This document shows, one piece after another, positions 9,624 through 18,488 of a DNA stretch of 64,000 nt. This DNA is from Burkholderiales bacterium PBB6 (GTDB taxonomy: Bacteria; Pseudomonadota; Gammaproteobacteria; Burkholderiales; Burkholderiaceae_C), in NCBI GenBank assembly GCA_002255925.1, contig NKIH01000002.1, forward strand, positions 1 through 64,000. The letters are read 5' to 3'. Below the pieces are notes generated by a model. That model was not told where the DNA came from and ran no database searches. It saw only the letters and a list, made by a program, of their open reading frames with translations. The stretch's first letter is position 1; the number at the start of each line of letters is the position of its first letter. Position numbers and translations under genes: made by a program.

Positions 9624-11534
9624 TCACAGGGGCATCGGCAGGCTGTCAGCCGCACGTTGCACCCACTGGCCCGGGGTGATGGTGGTCACCAGGCCCTCGG
9701 CGCGCATGCGCTCGAGCACCCGGCGGGTGGTGGACAAAGGCGCTTCGCGGTTGCGGCTGAAGGCGAAGAACTGGTTGCGGTCGCTGACCCAGTCCAGCCG
9801 CACGCTCGTCCAGCGGCTCTGCAGGAAGATGCGGCAGATGTCGCCCGGCTTGAGCTGGTTCAGCCAGGCCTCGCGGGCCTTCTTGGCCACGCCGTCGTGG
9901 TCGTCATCGTGCAGGCTGATGGGCACGGTGTTGAGCTCGCCGTGGTGGGCCCAGTCGGAGTCGTCGGCGTCCAGCGAGCCTTCCCCGTGCACGGGGGGCA
10001 GCTCGGGCAGGTCGAGCGCCTGGGGCAGGGTCTCCATCGCGTCTCGGCCGTTGCTGCCGGTGCTTCCGCTGCGGGCCTCGGCGTCTGTCGGTGCTTCATC
10101 CAGCGGCATCGCGCCGGTGTAGGCCAGACGCGGCCAGTGCGACAACTCCAGCTGCAGATCTTCCTCGTGCTGGCGCACGCGGTCCGGCAGCTGGCCGGCC
10201 TCGACCAGGCCGTCACGGGCTTCCAGCACCAGACAGTCGACTTCGGCCGGGGTCAGCGGCTTCTCGCGCAGGCGGTCGCCGGCGTCGATCATCTGGTCGA
10301 TCAGCAGCGACCAGCGGCGGGTGCTCTCGGCATCCACGCCGTCGGTGGCGCTGAACAGGGCCAGCACCTGCACCCATGGGCCGAGCAGGAATTGCCGGAT
10401 GCCCGGCAGCAGTTCCTGCTTGCGCAGCCGCTCGATCATCTGGCTGTGGATCAGCGGCTCCAGCTCCGAGCGGCGGGCCGCGGCATCCAGCATTTCCTGG
10501 TCACGCACCGAGCTCACCACCGACTCCGGCAGCGAGGCCATCGCCAGGCGTTCGGCATGCGCCAGCGCCTTCTCGTAGTTGTCGGCGGTCAGGGGCACGT
10601 TGACATTCACCAGCGCATCCACGAGGGGCTTCAGGCGGTGGTCGAGTGACGGGCGGCCGGGCTCGTTGCGTCCGGGGTCGAGCTGGGCGAGCGAGGCCAT
10701 GCGGTCAATCAGCTTCCACAGCGGGTTGTCGCCCGAGGCCAGCAGGCGGCCATCGGCACGCACGCTGCGCTGCACGGGCGCGGCCAGGCGCTGCATCAGC
10801 GTGGCCATGCCCAGGCTCAGACCGGCTTCGCTGGAGATCTGGGCCAGCAGCGCGGGGATCTGGTCAGGCGTCACGTTCACCGGCCGGCCGGCTTCGCGCA
10901 GCGAGTGCTGCATCGGCCGGGCGGGGTCGCCCACCGGCAGGCCCAGCACCGGGCCCGTGCGCACGGTCACATGCTGGGGGTCGATGCCGTGGCGGTCGAG
11001 CCAGTCGACCAGGCCTTCGTACAGCCGGCGCGCTTCGTCGCTCAAGGGGCGGTTCAGCTCGCGCAGCAACTCCAGGCGGCGGTGGCCCACGGGCACGCAG
11101 TCGTGCAGGGCCTCGCTGAGGCACTGCACCAGGGTGTTCGGGCTGAGCAGTTGCGGCGATTCAAAGTAGGCCTGCTCGGCCTGCATGCGCCACACGAAGG
11201 TGCGGGCCTTCATCTCGCGCAGCAGCCATTCGCAGGTGCCTTCCAGCGTCAGCACCATGCGGTTGGCGACGATGTTCTCGCTGACCTCGTCGTCCGACAT
11301 CAGCGTCAGGCCGCTGAGGGTGGAGATGTCGAGTTGCGCGAAGTTGGAGGGCGGGGGCTTCGGGCGCTGCGGGTTCTCGATCGCACCGCCGAGTCGGTCT
11401 TGCCAGGCCAGGCGCAGGCCAGGCTGGGTGGCCTGGCCGCTGGCAAACAGCACCCGGTCAACCACGTCCATGGCCACTTCCAAGCAGTGCTGGCGCCAAG
11501 CGGGGAAAAGAAGTTCGGGATCGAGTGGGCTCAT
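9624..11534 (-). CDS. DUF1631 family protein
   Basis: A 636-residue soluble protein that I recognise as the DUF1631 family, common in Burkholderiales and gamma-proteobacteria and without an established function. It has no signal peptide. The N-terminal half is predicted mostly helical; the C-terminal part ('LKPGDICRIFLQSRWTSVRLDWVSDRNQFFAFSRN') resembles a beta-rich PilZ-like end, which would suggest response to cyclic di-GMP, but I do not see the full RxxxR...D/NxSxxG signature, so this is only a resemblance. ureD follows 24 bases downstream. Confidence 0.75.
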   Translation of the reverse strand: MSPLDPELLFPAWRQHCLEVAMDVVDRVLFASGQATQPGLRLAWQDRLGGAIENPQRPKPPPSNFAQLDISTLSGLTLMSDDEVSENIVANRMVLTLEGTCEWLLREMKARTFVWRMQAEQAYFESPQLLSPNTLVQCLSEALHDCVPVGHRRLELLRELNRPLSDEARRLYEGLVDWLDRHGIDPQHVTVRTGPVLGLPVGDPARPMQHSLREAGRPVNVTPDQIPALLAQISSEAGLSLGMATLMQRLAAPVQRSVRADGRLLASGDNPLWKLIDRMASLAQLDPGRNEPGRPSLDHRLKPLVDALVNVNVPLTADNYEKALAHAERLAMASLPESVVSSVRDQEMLDAAARRSELEPLIHSQMIERLRKQELLPGIRQFLLGPWVQVLALFSATDGVDAESTRRWSLLIDQMIDAGDRLREKPLTPAEVDCLVLEARDGLVEAGQLPDRVRQHEEDLQLELSHWPRLAYTGAMPLDEAPTDAEARSGSTGSNGRDAMETLPQALDLPELPPVHGEGSLDADDSDWAHHGELNTVPISLHDDDHDGVAKKAREAWLNQLKPGDICRIFLQSRWTSVRLDWVSDRNQFFAFSRNREAPLSTTRRVLERMRAEGLVTTITPGQWVQRAADSLPMPL

Positions 11535-11617
11535 GGAACTGCAGGCTCAAGCTCAGGGCAGCCCCCCTGGGCCACCATGCCCGGGATTGTGCCCCGCGGC
11601 CACGGGCTTTGCAGCGA

Positions 11618-11668
11618 TTTCAGACAAGGGTTTCCAGCCGCGGATACGACTGGAAACCCCCGCTGAAA
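11618..11668. repeat. Long interrupted inverted repeat between the ABC permease gene and DUF1631 gene
   Basis: GGGTTTCCAG (11628-11637) pairs perfectly with CTGGAAACCC (11650-11659), and outside it TTTCAG (11618-11623) pairs with CTGAAA (11663-11668). The 16 paired positions would form a stable hairpin at the 3' side of the ABC operon. There is no T tract on either side, so it is not a classical intrinsic terminator; an mRNA 3'-end stabiliser or a binding site is equally possible. The rest of this 178-base gap shows nothing else. Confidence 0.55.
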
Positions 11669-11712
11669 GCAGCCCCTGCCAGGTGTTACCGCGGTGAGCG
11701 TCAGCGGTGCGA

Positions 11713-12483
11713 TCAGTGCCCCTGCGAGCCCCGGTGCGCCCAGCCGGTCAGCCGGCGCTCGAGGATCGAGAAGAACTCGTACATCGCCATGGCCATCGCG
11801 CCCACCACCACCAGGCCGGCAAACGCCAGGCCCATCTGCATGGCCGAGCCCGCCGACACCAGCAGGTAGCCGATGCCTTCGTTCGAGGCAGTCATCTCCG
11901 ACACCGTGGTGCCCACGAAAGCCAGCGTGATGGCCACCTTCAGCGAGCCGAAGAAGTAGGGCATGGAGCGCGGCAGGCCGACCTTCACCAGCACGTCCCA
12001 GCGGCGCGCGCCCAGCACCCGCAGCACGTCTTCCAGCTCGGGCTCCAGCGTGGCCAGGCCGGTGGCGATGTTCACCGTGATCGGGAAAAACGAGATCAGG
12101 AAGCCGGTCAAGATCGCCGGGCCCACGCCGATGCCGAACCACACCACCAGGATGGGCACGAAGGCCGCCTTGGGCAGGGCATTAAAGCCGGTCATCAGCG
12201 GGTAGATGGCGGCATAGGCCAGGCGCGAGCTGCCGATCAGAAAGCCCAGCAGCACACCCACCACGATGGCCAGCGCAAAGCCCACCATCGTCACCCACCA
12301 GGTGCGCCAGGCGTGCTTGGCGATCTCGCCCTTGAACTCCACCAGCTGCTCCCAGATGCGCAGCGGGCTGGGAAAGACAAATTCGCTGACGGAAAAGGCC
12401 GTGCACAGCACCTGCCAAATCACCAGCGTCAGCACCAGCAGCGCCCACGGAGCCCAGGTTTCAAGCCGTTTGCTGCTGTTCAT
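11713..12483 (-). CDS. ABC transporter permease, NitT/TauT (SsuC-like) family
   Basis: A 256-residue inner-membrane permease with about six membrane segments. 'GFNALPKAAFVPILVVWFGIG' is the conserved EAA-loop region of the SsuC/TauC/NrtB group. It overlaps the ATPase gene by four bases and ends the minus-strand operon that begins with the GntR and allantoin genes. The NitT/TauT family carries many small oxyanion, sulfonate and heterocycle substrates; the operon context favours a purine breakdown product or ureide. Confidence 0.85.
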   Translation of the reverse strand: MNSSKRLETWAPWALLVLTLVIWQVLCTAFSVSEFVFPSPLRIWEQLVEFKGEIAKHAWRTWWVTMVGFALAIVVGVLLGFLIGSSRLAYAAIYPLMTGFNALPKAAFVPILVVWFGIGVGPAILTGFLISFFPITVNIATGLATLEPELEDVLRVLGARRWDVLVKVGLPRSMPYFFGSLKVAITLAFVGTTVSEMTASNEGIGYLLVSAGSAMQMGLAFAGLVVVGAMAMAMYEFFSILERRLTGWAHRGSQGH

Positions 12484-13289
12484 TGCGCGACCTCCGCGCC
12501 TTGCTTGCGCATGGCCCCGATGTGGCCGCGCAGCTCGTGCACGATGGCGGTGAACTCGGGCGTGTAGGTCAGTTCCAGGTTGCGCGGGCGGGGCAGGTCG
12601 ATGTGGCGCTTGACCACGAAGCGGCCCGGGCTCTTGCTCATCACGTACACCGTGTCGGCGAGGAACACGCTTTCACGCAGGTCGTGCGTCACGAGGATGA
12701 CGTTGAATTTCTGCGCCGCCTGCAGGTCACGCAGGATGCACCAGAGCTCCTCGCGGGTGAAGGCGTCGAGCGCGCCGAAGGGCTCGTCGAGCAGCAGCAT
12801 CTTCGGCTCATGGATCAGCGCCCGGCAGATGCTGGCCCGCTGCTGCATGCCGCCCGAGAGTTGCCACGGGAACTTGTCTTCATAGCCGCCCAGGCCCACG
12901 CTTTGCAGCAGCTTGCGGGCGCGGGCTTCGAACTCGGCCTTCTTCTGCTTGAACTGGCTGCGGTAGGGCTCGACGATCTCGAGCGGCAGCATCACGTTCT
13001 GCACCGTGGTGCGCCAGGGCAGCAGGCTGGGCGCCTGGAAGGCCATGCCGGTGATCTTCAGCGGGCCGGTCACTTCCTGCCCGCCGATGATGACCGTGCC
13101 CTTGCTCGGGCGCTTCAGGCCCGTGGCCAGCTTCATGAAGGTGGATTTGCCGCAACCCGACGGGCCGACGATGGCGATGAACTCGCCTTCCTCGACCTGC
13201 AGGTTGATGTCTTCGACGGCGTACTGGCCCTGGGCCATCAGCTCGTCGTTGTAGGCCAGCCAGACCTGGTGGAAATCGACAAACGCCAT
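12480..13289 (-). CDS. ABC transporter ATP-binding protein, NitT/TauT family
   Basis: A 269-residue ABC ATPase. Walker A 'GPSGCGKSTF' is near residue 45, the signature 'LSGGMQQRASICRAL' near 145, Walker B with 'MLLLDEPFGALD' near 165 and the switch 'VTHDLRES' near 200. The spacing and 'FQAPSLLPWRT' Q-loop are typical of the SsuB/TauB/NrtD type. A GGAG lies seven bases before the ATG at 13289. It pairs with the permease (four-base overlap) and the binding protein 24 bases upstream. Confidence 0.9.
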   Translation of the reverse strand: MAFVDFHQVWLAYNDELMAQGQYAVEDINLQVEEGEFIAIVGPSGCGKSTFMKLATGLKRPSKGTVIIGGQEVTGPLKITGMAFQAPSLLPWRTTVQNVMLPLEIVEPYRSQFKQKKAEFEARARKLLQSVGLGGYEDKFPWQLSGGMQQRASICRALIHEPKMLLLDEPFGALDAFTREELWCILRDLQAAQKFNVILVTHDLRESVFLADTVYVMSKSPGRFVVKRHIDLPRPRNLELTYTPEFTAIVHELRGHIGAMRKQGAEVAQ

Positions 13290-13313
13290 GGGTGTGCTCC
13301 GGTGGCGCTGGGC

Positions 13314-14360
13314 TTATTTCTTGACGGCCAGGATGTTGCGGCTGGCGGCCGGCGGCAGGAAGCTGCCGTTCCAGACGGCGTCGGGGTTGACGCGGCTCTT
13401 GGTCTGGAAGGCGTCGGCCACCTGGCTGGCCATCAGGGCCAGGCGCGGCTTGCTGATGTCGCCGAAGGTTTCGGCGCGGGCATCGGCGGTGTTCACGGCC
13501 GAGTCGATGGCCAGGCGCAGGCGCTTTTCCTCCATCGCGGCATTGATGATGCCGTCACGCTCCTTCACCACGGCGGTGGCGGCGGTCGGGTCGGCCAGCA
13601 CGGCCTTGGCACCTTCGGTGAAGGCCAGCAGGAACGCCTTCACCGCTTCAGGGTTCTTCTTGATGAACTCCTCGCTGGCGATGATGGCGTTGCCGTACAG
13701 CTTCACGCCGTAGGACGGGTAGAGCATCACGTTGATGTCTTCGGACTTCACGCCGCGGGCTTCCAGGTTCAGCAGGCTGGTGAAGTAGAAGCCGGTGATG
13801 GCGTCCACGTCGCCCTTGGCGAGCATGGTTTCACGCAGCGGCGGGTCCATGCTGACCCATTCCACCTTGCCCACGCCATTGGCCTTCTGGAAGATCGGGA
13901 AGGCGCGGCGACCGGCGTCGAACACCGGCGCGCCCAGCTTCTTGCCAGCCAGGTCCGTCGGGGCCTTGATGCCCGTCTTCTTCAGCGAGAACACGGCCGA
14001 TGGCGTGTTGTTGTAGACCATCATCACCGCCACCGGCTTGTTCGGGGCGGTGGGGTTGTTGGCGTGGAACTCCATCAGCGCGGCCAGGTCGGCAAAGCCC
14101 ATGTCGTAGCTGCCCGAGGCCACGCGGTTGACCGCATTGCCCGAGCCATTGCCCGCGTCGATGGTCACGTTCAGCTTCTGGGCCTTGAACTGGCCCTTGG
14201 CGGCAGGCAGCAGGAAGAAGGCGCTGGGGCCTTCGAAGCGCCAGTCGAGCTGGAACTTGATGGCGGTTTCCTGGGCCGATGCGGTGCCGGCAACGCCAAG
14301 CGTGGCGAGGGCGGTGGCGACACAGATCAGGGTGCGGCGCGTCAGCGAAAACTGGGGCAT
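13314..14360 (-). CDS. ABC transporter substrate-binding protein, NitT/TauT/NMT1-like
   Basis: A 348-residue periplasmic binding protein with signal peptide: 'LTRRTLICVATALATLG' then a cut near 'ASAQE'. The mature part starts with 'IKFQLDWRFEGPSAFFLLPAAKGQF', typical of the NMT1/THI5/SsuA-like fold. I chose the ATG at 14360, with GGAGA five bases upstream, over a start 60 bases earlier that would block the signal peptide. It follows the M20 hydrolase gene by 96 bases in the ureide operon. Ligand is not deducible; an aromatic or heterocyclic nitrogen compound is a context-based guess. Confidence 0.85.
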   Translation of the reverse strand: MPQFSLTRRTLICVATALATLGVAGTASAQETAIKFQLDWRFEGPSAFFLLPAAKGQFKAQKLNVTIDAGNGSGNAVNRVASGSYDMGFADLAALMEFHANNPTAPNKPVAVMMVYNNTPSAVFSLKKTGIKAPTDLAGKKLGAPVFDAGRRAFPIFQKANGVGKVEWVSMDPPLRETMLAKGDVDAITGFYFTSLLNLEARGVKSEDINVMLYPSYGVKLYGNAIIASEEFIKKNPEAVKAFLLAFTEGAKAVLADPTAATAVVKERDGIINAAMEEKRLRLAIDSAVNTADARAETFGDISKPRLALMASQVADAFQTKSRVNPDAVWNGSFLPPAASRNILAVKK

Positions 14361-14456
14361 GGCGGTCTCCGGGAAAAGGGTAAGTTCAGCGTGGGGAAAG
14401 GGTTGCACCAACCTTTGCAAGAACCGTGCGCGGATAGCCGCAGGTCTGGCTGCCGT

Positions 14457-15698
14457 TCAGGCCAGCAAGTCGGCCAGTGCGCGAGCCACCACCTTGGTGG
14501 CGCCGCGCAGGTCGTCCAGATTCAGGTGCTCGTCGGCGCGCTTGGCGTTGGACTCCAGCACCGTGCGTGGGCCGGCGCCATAAATGACGGCCGGCACACC
14601 GGCCTCGCCGTACAGGCGCACGTCGGTGTAGAGCGGCGTGCCCGAGGTGGAAATGGCCTCGCCGAACACGGCTTGCGCATGTGCCTGCAGGCGGCTGGCC
14701 AGCACCTCGTGGCCGGCCAGCGGCTTGAGCGATTCGGCCAGCAGGATGCGCTTGATCTCCACCCGGATGCCCGGGCAGGCGGCCACGGCCTGCTCGATGA
14801 GCGCGCGCACCTCGGCTTCCACCGCGGCGCTGCTCTCTTCCGGAATCATGCGCCGGTCGATCTTCAGCAGCACCTTGCCGGGCACCACATTGGTGTTGCT
14901 GCCGCCCTCGATGCGACCCACGTTCAGGTAGGGGTGGGTGATGCCCGACACCGCCGAGAGGCGCTGGCGCAGCACGTCGTTGTGGGCGTAGAGCGCGGTG
15001 AGCAGCTGGTTCGCGGCCTGCAGCGCGTCGACACCCGTGTGCGGATAGGCTGCGTGCGAGGCCAGGCCATGCAGCGTGATCTCGAACTGCAGGCAGCCGT
15101 TGTGGGCCGTCACCACCTGGTAGCTGAAGCCGGCGGCGATCAGCAGGTCGGGCTTGGTCAGGCCTTGTTTCAGCAGCCAGCCCGGGCCGAGCTCGCCGCC
15201 AAATTCCTCGTCGTAGGTGAAGTGCAACTCCAGCGCACCACGCCGGGGCCGGGCCACGGCCTCAAGCGCGCGCAGGGCGAAGGTGTAGGTGGCGAAGTCG
15301 CTCTTGCTCACCGCCGAGGCGCGGCCATACAGCTGGCCGTCCACCACCTCGCCGCCGTAGGGGTCGTGCAACCAGCCTTCACCCGGCGGCACCACGTCGC
15401 CGTGGGCGTTCAAGGCGATGGTCGGGCCCGGCTTGTTGTCATCAGCCGTGCCGTAGTCGCGGCGCACGATCAGGTTGGTGATGCTCTGCATGCCCTGTTG
15501 TTGCACCAGCGCGGCGGGCACCGGGTACTTCACGGCAGGCAGGCCCATGTCGGCCAGCAGCTCAGCCGTGCGGTCGGCGTGGGGCGCGTTGTTGCCGGGC
15601 GGGGTGTCGGTGGGCACCTGCACCAGGGCCTGGAGAAAAGCCACTTCCTCGTCGAAGTGCGCGTCGATCCAGCGGTCGATGTCGGTGTGTTGGCTCAT
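14457..15698 (-). CDS. M20-family metallohydrolase (ArgE/DapE-like)
   Basis: A 413-residue di-zinc amidohydrolase of the M20/ArgE/DapE family. 'IALNAHGDVVPPGEGW' has the first metal His and the following catalytic Asp, 'TYDEEFGGELGP' carries the Glu-Glu pair, and 'ASHAAYPHTGVDALQAA' begins the dimerisation domain. The ATG overlaps the stop of the decarboxylase-amidohydrolase fusion by four bases, so it is co-translated with ureide genes. It may act on ureidoglycine, ureidoglycolate or another carbamoyl/acyl-amino compound, but ArgE/DapE-like sequence alone does not tell the substrate. Confidence 0.82.
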   Translation of the reverse strand: MSQHTDIDRWIDAHFDEEVAFLQALVQVPTDTPPGNNAPHADRTAELLADMGLPAVKYPVPAALVQQQGMQSITNLIVRRDYGTADDNKPGPTIALNAHGDVVPPGEGWLHDPYGGEVVDGQLYGRASAVSKSDFATYTFALRALEAVARPRRGALELHFTYDEEFGGELGPGWLLKQGLTKPDLLIAAGFSYQVVTAHNGCLQFEITLHGLASHAAYPHTGVDALQAANQLLTALYAHNDVLRQRLSAVSGITHPYLNVGRIEGGSNTNVVPGKVLLKIDRRMIPEESSAAVEAEVRALIEQAVAACPGIRVEIKRILLAESLKPLAGHEVLASRLQAHAQAVFGEAISTSGTPLYTDVRLYGEAGVPAVIYGAGPRTVLESNAKRADEHLNLDDLRGATKVVARALADLLA

Positions 15699-17509
15699 GG
15701 GGTGAGCTCCTGGGCAAGTTGTTCGATGAGTTGGGTGAAGGCGGCCACCGCCAGATCAGCGTCGTGGTGGGTGACCGATTCCAGCGGGTTGTGGCTGATG
15801 CCGCCGTTCTGGCCGCGCACGAAGAGCATGGCCTGCGGCATCAGGTCGTGCAGCTTCATCGCGTCGTGGCCGGCGCCGCTGGGCAGCGTGAAGGCCGGCA
15901 GGCCGAGGGCGTTCACTGCCCGGGCCCAGCGTTGCTGCCAGGCGGGGTCACTCGGCGCAGCGGCGGCGCGCATGATCTCTTCCAGCTGCCATTGCAGGCC
16001 GCGGCGGCTGCAGATGCGCGCCAGCTCTGCCTGCACGTCGGCCAGGCAGGCGTCACGCGCCTCGTTGGTGGTGGCGCGAATGTCCAGGCTGAACTGGCAG
16101 CGGCCGGGCACCACGTTGATGCTGCCGTTCGGCACCTGCAGCTGGCCGATGGTGCCCACCAGGTCGGGCACCGCGGCAGCGCGTTGTTCCAGGTAAAGCG
16201 CCAGCTCGGCCACGGCCGGTGCGGCGTCGCGGCGGCGGTCCATCGGCGTGGTGCCGGCATGGCTGGCCACGCCGAAGACCTCACCCAGCAAACGCACGCT
16301 GCCATTGATCGAGGTGACCACGCCCAGCGGCAAATCCAGCTCGGTCAGCACCGGGCCTTGTTCGATGTGGATTTCGACAAAGCCGAGGTAGCGCTGGGCG
16401 TCGCGCTGCAGGGCATTGATCGCGTCCATCGTGGCGGGCAGGCCGGCGGCCTGCATGGCGGCGGCCATGGTGATGCCGTCCGCATCGGCTTGGCTCAGCC
16501 AGTCGGGGTTGAACTGCCCTACCAGCGCGGCCGAGGCCAGGAAGGTGGCCTTGTAGCGCTGGCCTTCTTCCTCGGCGAAGGCCACCACCTCGATGCCGAA
16601 GGGCAGCCGCCGGCCTTCGGCGTGCAGGGCCTGCACCACCGCCATCGGCGCCAGCACACCGAGGCGCCCGTCGTAGGCGCCGCCATTGCGCACGGTGTCG
16701 TAGTGGCTGCCTGTGAGCAGCCGGCGGGCGCCAGGCTCGGCCCCGTGGTACACGCCCACCACATTGCCCACGGCGTCCAGGTTCACTTCGTCAAAGCCGG
16801 CGGCCTGCATCCAGCCTTGCAGCTGCGCGGCACAGGCGCGGTGCGCGTCGGTCAGGTAGGTGACGGTGAGCTCGCCACGTTCCAGGTAGCCTGGCTCGCT
16901 GTGCACGGCCAGCGCTGCGGCCCAGTCCCACACCTGTGCGCCCGCTTGCGGCGTGTGGCCCAGCTTGTCGTCGAGGCGAATTTCAGCGATGCGGTGGATG
17001 TTGCGCAGGCACTCGGCCCGCTCCAGATCGGGTGCGTTGCGCAGGCGCCGGGCAAAGGTGCGGATGATCTCGCTGCGCCCCAGCCCGGTGCCACGTGGCC
17101 CGCGCACCGCCAGGATGAACGGGAAGCCAAAGCGGGCGTTGTAGGCGGCGTTCAGGGCCTGCAGCTGCTCGAATTCGGCCGGGCTGCAATCGGTGAGGCC
17201 GGCGCGTTGCTGCTCGCCGGTCGATTCGGCAGTCAGCGTGCGCGCCACCATGGCCTTGCCGGCCAGCTCCGGGTGCGCGCGGATCAGGCCAAGCTGCTCG
17301 TCCTCCGAGGCCTCACGCACCACATTGGCCAGGGCCAGCTTCAGGCCGGCCAGGCTGGTGAACGGGCGGGCGGCTGCGGCGCGGCGGGCAATCCAGGGCG
17401 AGTGTTCATAAATGCCGTCGAGCAGCACGGCCAGCTCATCGGCGGAGCCTTGGTTCAGCTGCTCAAGTGTCAATGCTGACGGTGAGGCGGAGTGGCTTGC
17501 GGCGCTCAT
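15695..17509 (-). CDS. OHCU decarboxylase-allantoate amidohydrolase fusion
   Basis: A 604-residue two-domain enzyme. Residues about 10-175 are 2-oxo-4-hydroxy-4-carboxy-5-ureidoimidazoline decarboxylase, with the catalytic 'IRAHPELAGKAM' and 'GFPFILAVRG', which makes S-allantoin. Residues about 185-600 are a zinc-dependent allantoate amidohydrolase/N-carbamoylase, with 'LLTGSHYDTVRNGGAYDGRLG', 'EEEGQRYKATFLAS' and 'EIHIEQGPVL'. The two parts are normally separate genes and catalyse steps on either side of allantoinase, which is encoded just upstream by puuE. The frame is continuous with a short linker. I placed the start at the ATG at 17509, five bases past the puuE stop; an earlier in-frame ATG at 17545 would lie inside puuE. 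Confidence 0.9.
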   Translation of the reverse strand: MSAASHSASPSALTLEQLNQGSADELAVLLDGIYEHSPWIARRAAAARPFTSLAGLKLALANVVREASEDEQLGLIRAHPELAGKAMVARTLTAESTGEQQRAGLTDCSPAEFEQLQALNAAYNARFGFPFILAVRGPRGTGLGRSEIIRTFARRLRNAPDLERAECLRNIHRIAEIRLDDKLGHTPQAGAQVWDWAAALAVHSEPGYLERGELTVTYLTDAHRACAAQLQGWMQAAGFDEVNLDAVGNVVGVYHGAEPGARRLLTGSHYDTVRNGGAYDGRLGVLAPMAVVQALHAEGRRLPFGIEVVAFAEEEGQRYKATFLASAALVGQFNPDWLSQADADGITMAAAMQAAGLPATMDAINALQRDAQRYLGFVEIHIEQGPVLTELDLPLGVVTSINGSVRLLGEVFGVASHAGTTPMDRRRDAAPAVAELALYLEQRAAAVPDLVGTIGQLQVPNGSINVVPGRCQFSLDIRATTNEARDACLADVQAELARICSRRGLQWQLEEIMRAAAAPSDPAWQQRWARAVNALGLPAFTLPSGAGHDAMKLHDLMPQAMLFVRGQNGGISHNPLESVTHHDADLAVAAFTQLIEQLAQELTP

Positions 17510-17513
17510 GGCG

Positions 17514-18476
17514 TCATTCCCAGACAAAGGCGGTGGTGGCATCAAAGGGGTGCGTGGTGCGCCAGTGCTGGGCGATATCGATGCGGCGGGTCACCCAGAC
17601 GCGGTCATGGGCCTGCACATGGTCCAGAAAGCGCTGCAGCGCACGCATGCGGCCGGGCCGCCCCAGCAGACGGCAGTGCATGCCGATGCTCAGCATGGCA
17701 GGCCGTTCCTCGCCCTCCGCGTACAGCACGTCGAAGCTGTCGCGCAGGTACTGGAAGAACGGATCGCCGTGGCTGAAGCCCTGGGGCAGGGCGAAGCGCA
17801 TGTCGTTGGTGTCGAGCGTGTAGGGCACGATCAGGTGCGGGGCCAGCTCACCGCTGGTCTTGCGCACCTGCAGCCAGAAGGGCAGGTCGTCGCCGTAGTA
17901 ATCGCTGTCATAAGTGAAGCCGCCGTGGTCGGCCAGCAGGCGCCGGGTGTTGGGGCTGTCGCGGCCGGTGTACCAGCCGGCGCCGTGCAGCGGGCGGCTG
18001 CCATCGGCCGGCAATTGCAGCAGGCGGGCGAAGCTGTCCATCGCCAGTTGCAGGTGCTCGCGCTCTTCGCTCTCGGGCATCTGCTGGTAGTGGATCCACT
18101 TCCAGCCGTGGCAGGCAATCTCGTGGCCCAGCTCGACGAAGGCGGCCGTCACTTCCGGGCAGCGCTCAAGGGCGGTGGCCACGCCGAACACGGTGAGCGG
18201 CAGGCCACGCTGTTCGAACTCGCGCAGCAGGCGCCACACCCCCACGCGGGAGCCGTATTCGTAGATGCCTTCCATCGACAGATGCCGGGCCGGGTAGCTG
18301 GCCGGGTTGAACATCTCGGAGAGGAACTGCTCGCTGCCGGCGTCACCGTGCAGCACGCTGTTCTCGCCGCCTTCCTCATAGTTCAGCACGAACTGCACGG
18401 CGATGCGCGCCTGGCCCGGCCATTGCGCGTGGGGTGGGTGGCGGCCATGGCCGCGCAGGTCACGGGGGTAGGTCAC
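17514..18476 (-). CDS. puuE: PuuE-type allantoinase (polysaccharide-deacetylase fold)
   Basis: A 320-residue enzyme of the PuuE group, which opens the allantoin ring to allantoate without the metal cluster of classical allantoinase. It shows 'YPRDLRGHGRHPPHAQWPG', 'IAVQFVLNYEEGGENSVLHGD', 'EYGSRVGVWRLLREF' and 'HEIACHGWKWIHYQ', all typical of PuuE. The start is a GTG at 18476 with AAGGAG seven bases upstream. It is twelve bases downstream of the GntR gene and just ahead of the fusion enzyme, so all three should be one transcript. Confidence 0.93.
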   Translation of the reverse strand: MTYPRDLRGHGRHPPHAQWPGQARIAVQFVLNYEEGGENSVLHGDAGSEQFLSEMFNPASYPARHLSMEGIYEYGSRVGVWRLLREFEQRGLPLTVFGVATALERCPEVTAAFVELGHEIACHGWKWIHYQQMPESEEREHLQLAMDSFARLLQLPADGSRPLHGAGWYTGRDSPNTRRLLADHGGFTYDSDYYGDDLPFWLQVRKTSGELAPHLIVPYTLDTNDMRFALPQGFSHGDPFFQYLRDSFDVLYAEGEERPAMLSIGMHCRLLGRPGRMRALQRFLDHVQAHDRVWVTRRIDIAQHWRTTHPFDATTAFVWE

Positions 18477-18488
18477 GGGTGGGCTCCT

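Noticed and set aside
9624-11534. PilZ (cyclic di-GMP) domain at the end of the DUF1631 protein
   Set aside because: The C-terminal region is beta-rich, but the RxxxR and D/NxSxxG residues are not clearly both present, so only a resemblance is recorded.
12483-16196. A 1237-codon open frame on the + strand
   Set aside because: Antisense to the ABC transporter, M20 and fusion genes, with shadow-type amino acid composition and no domain or ribosome-binding site.
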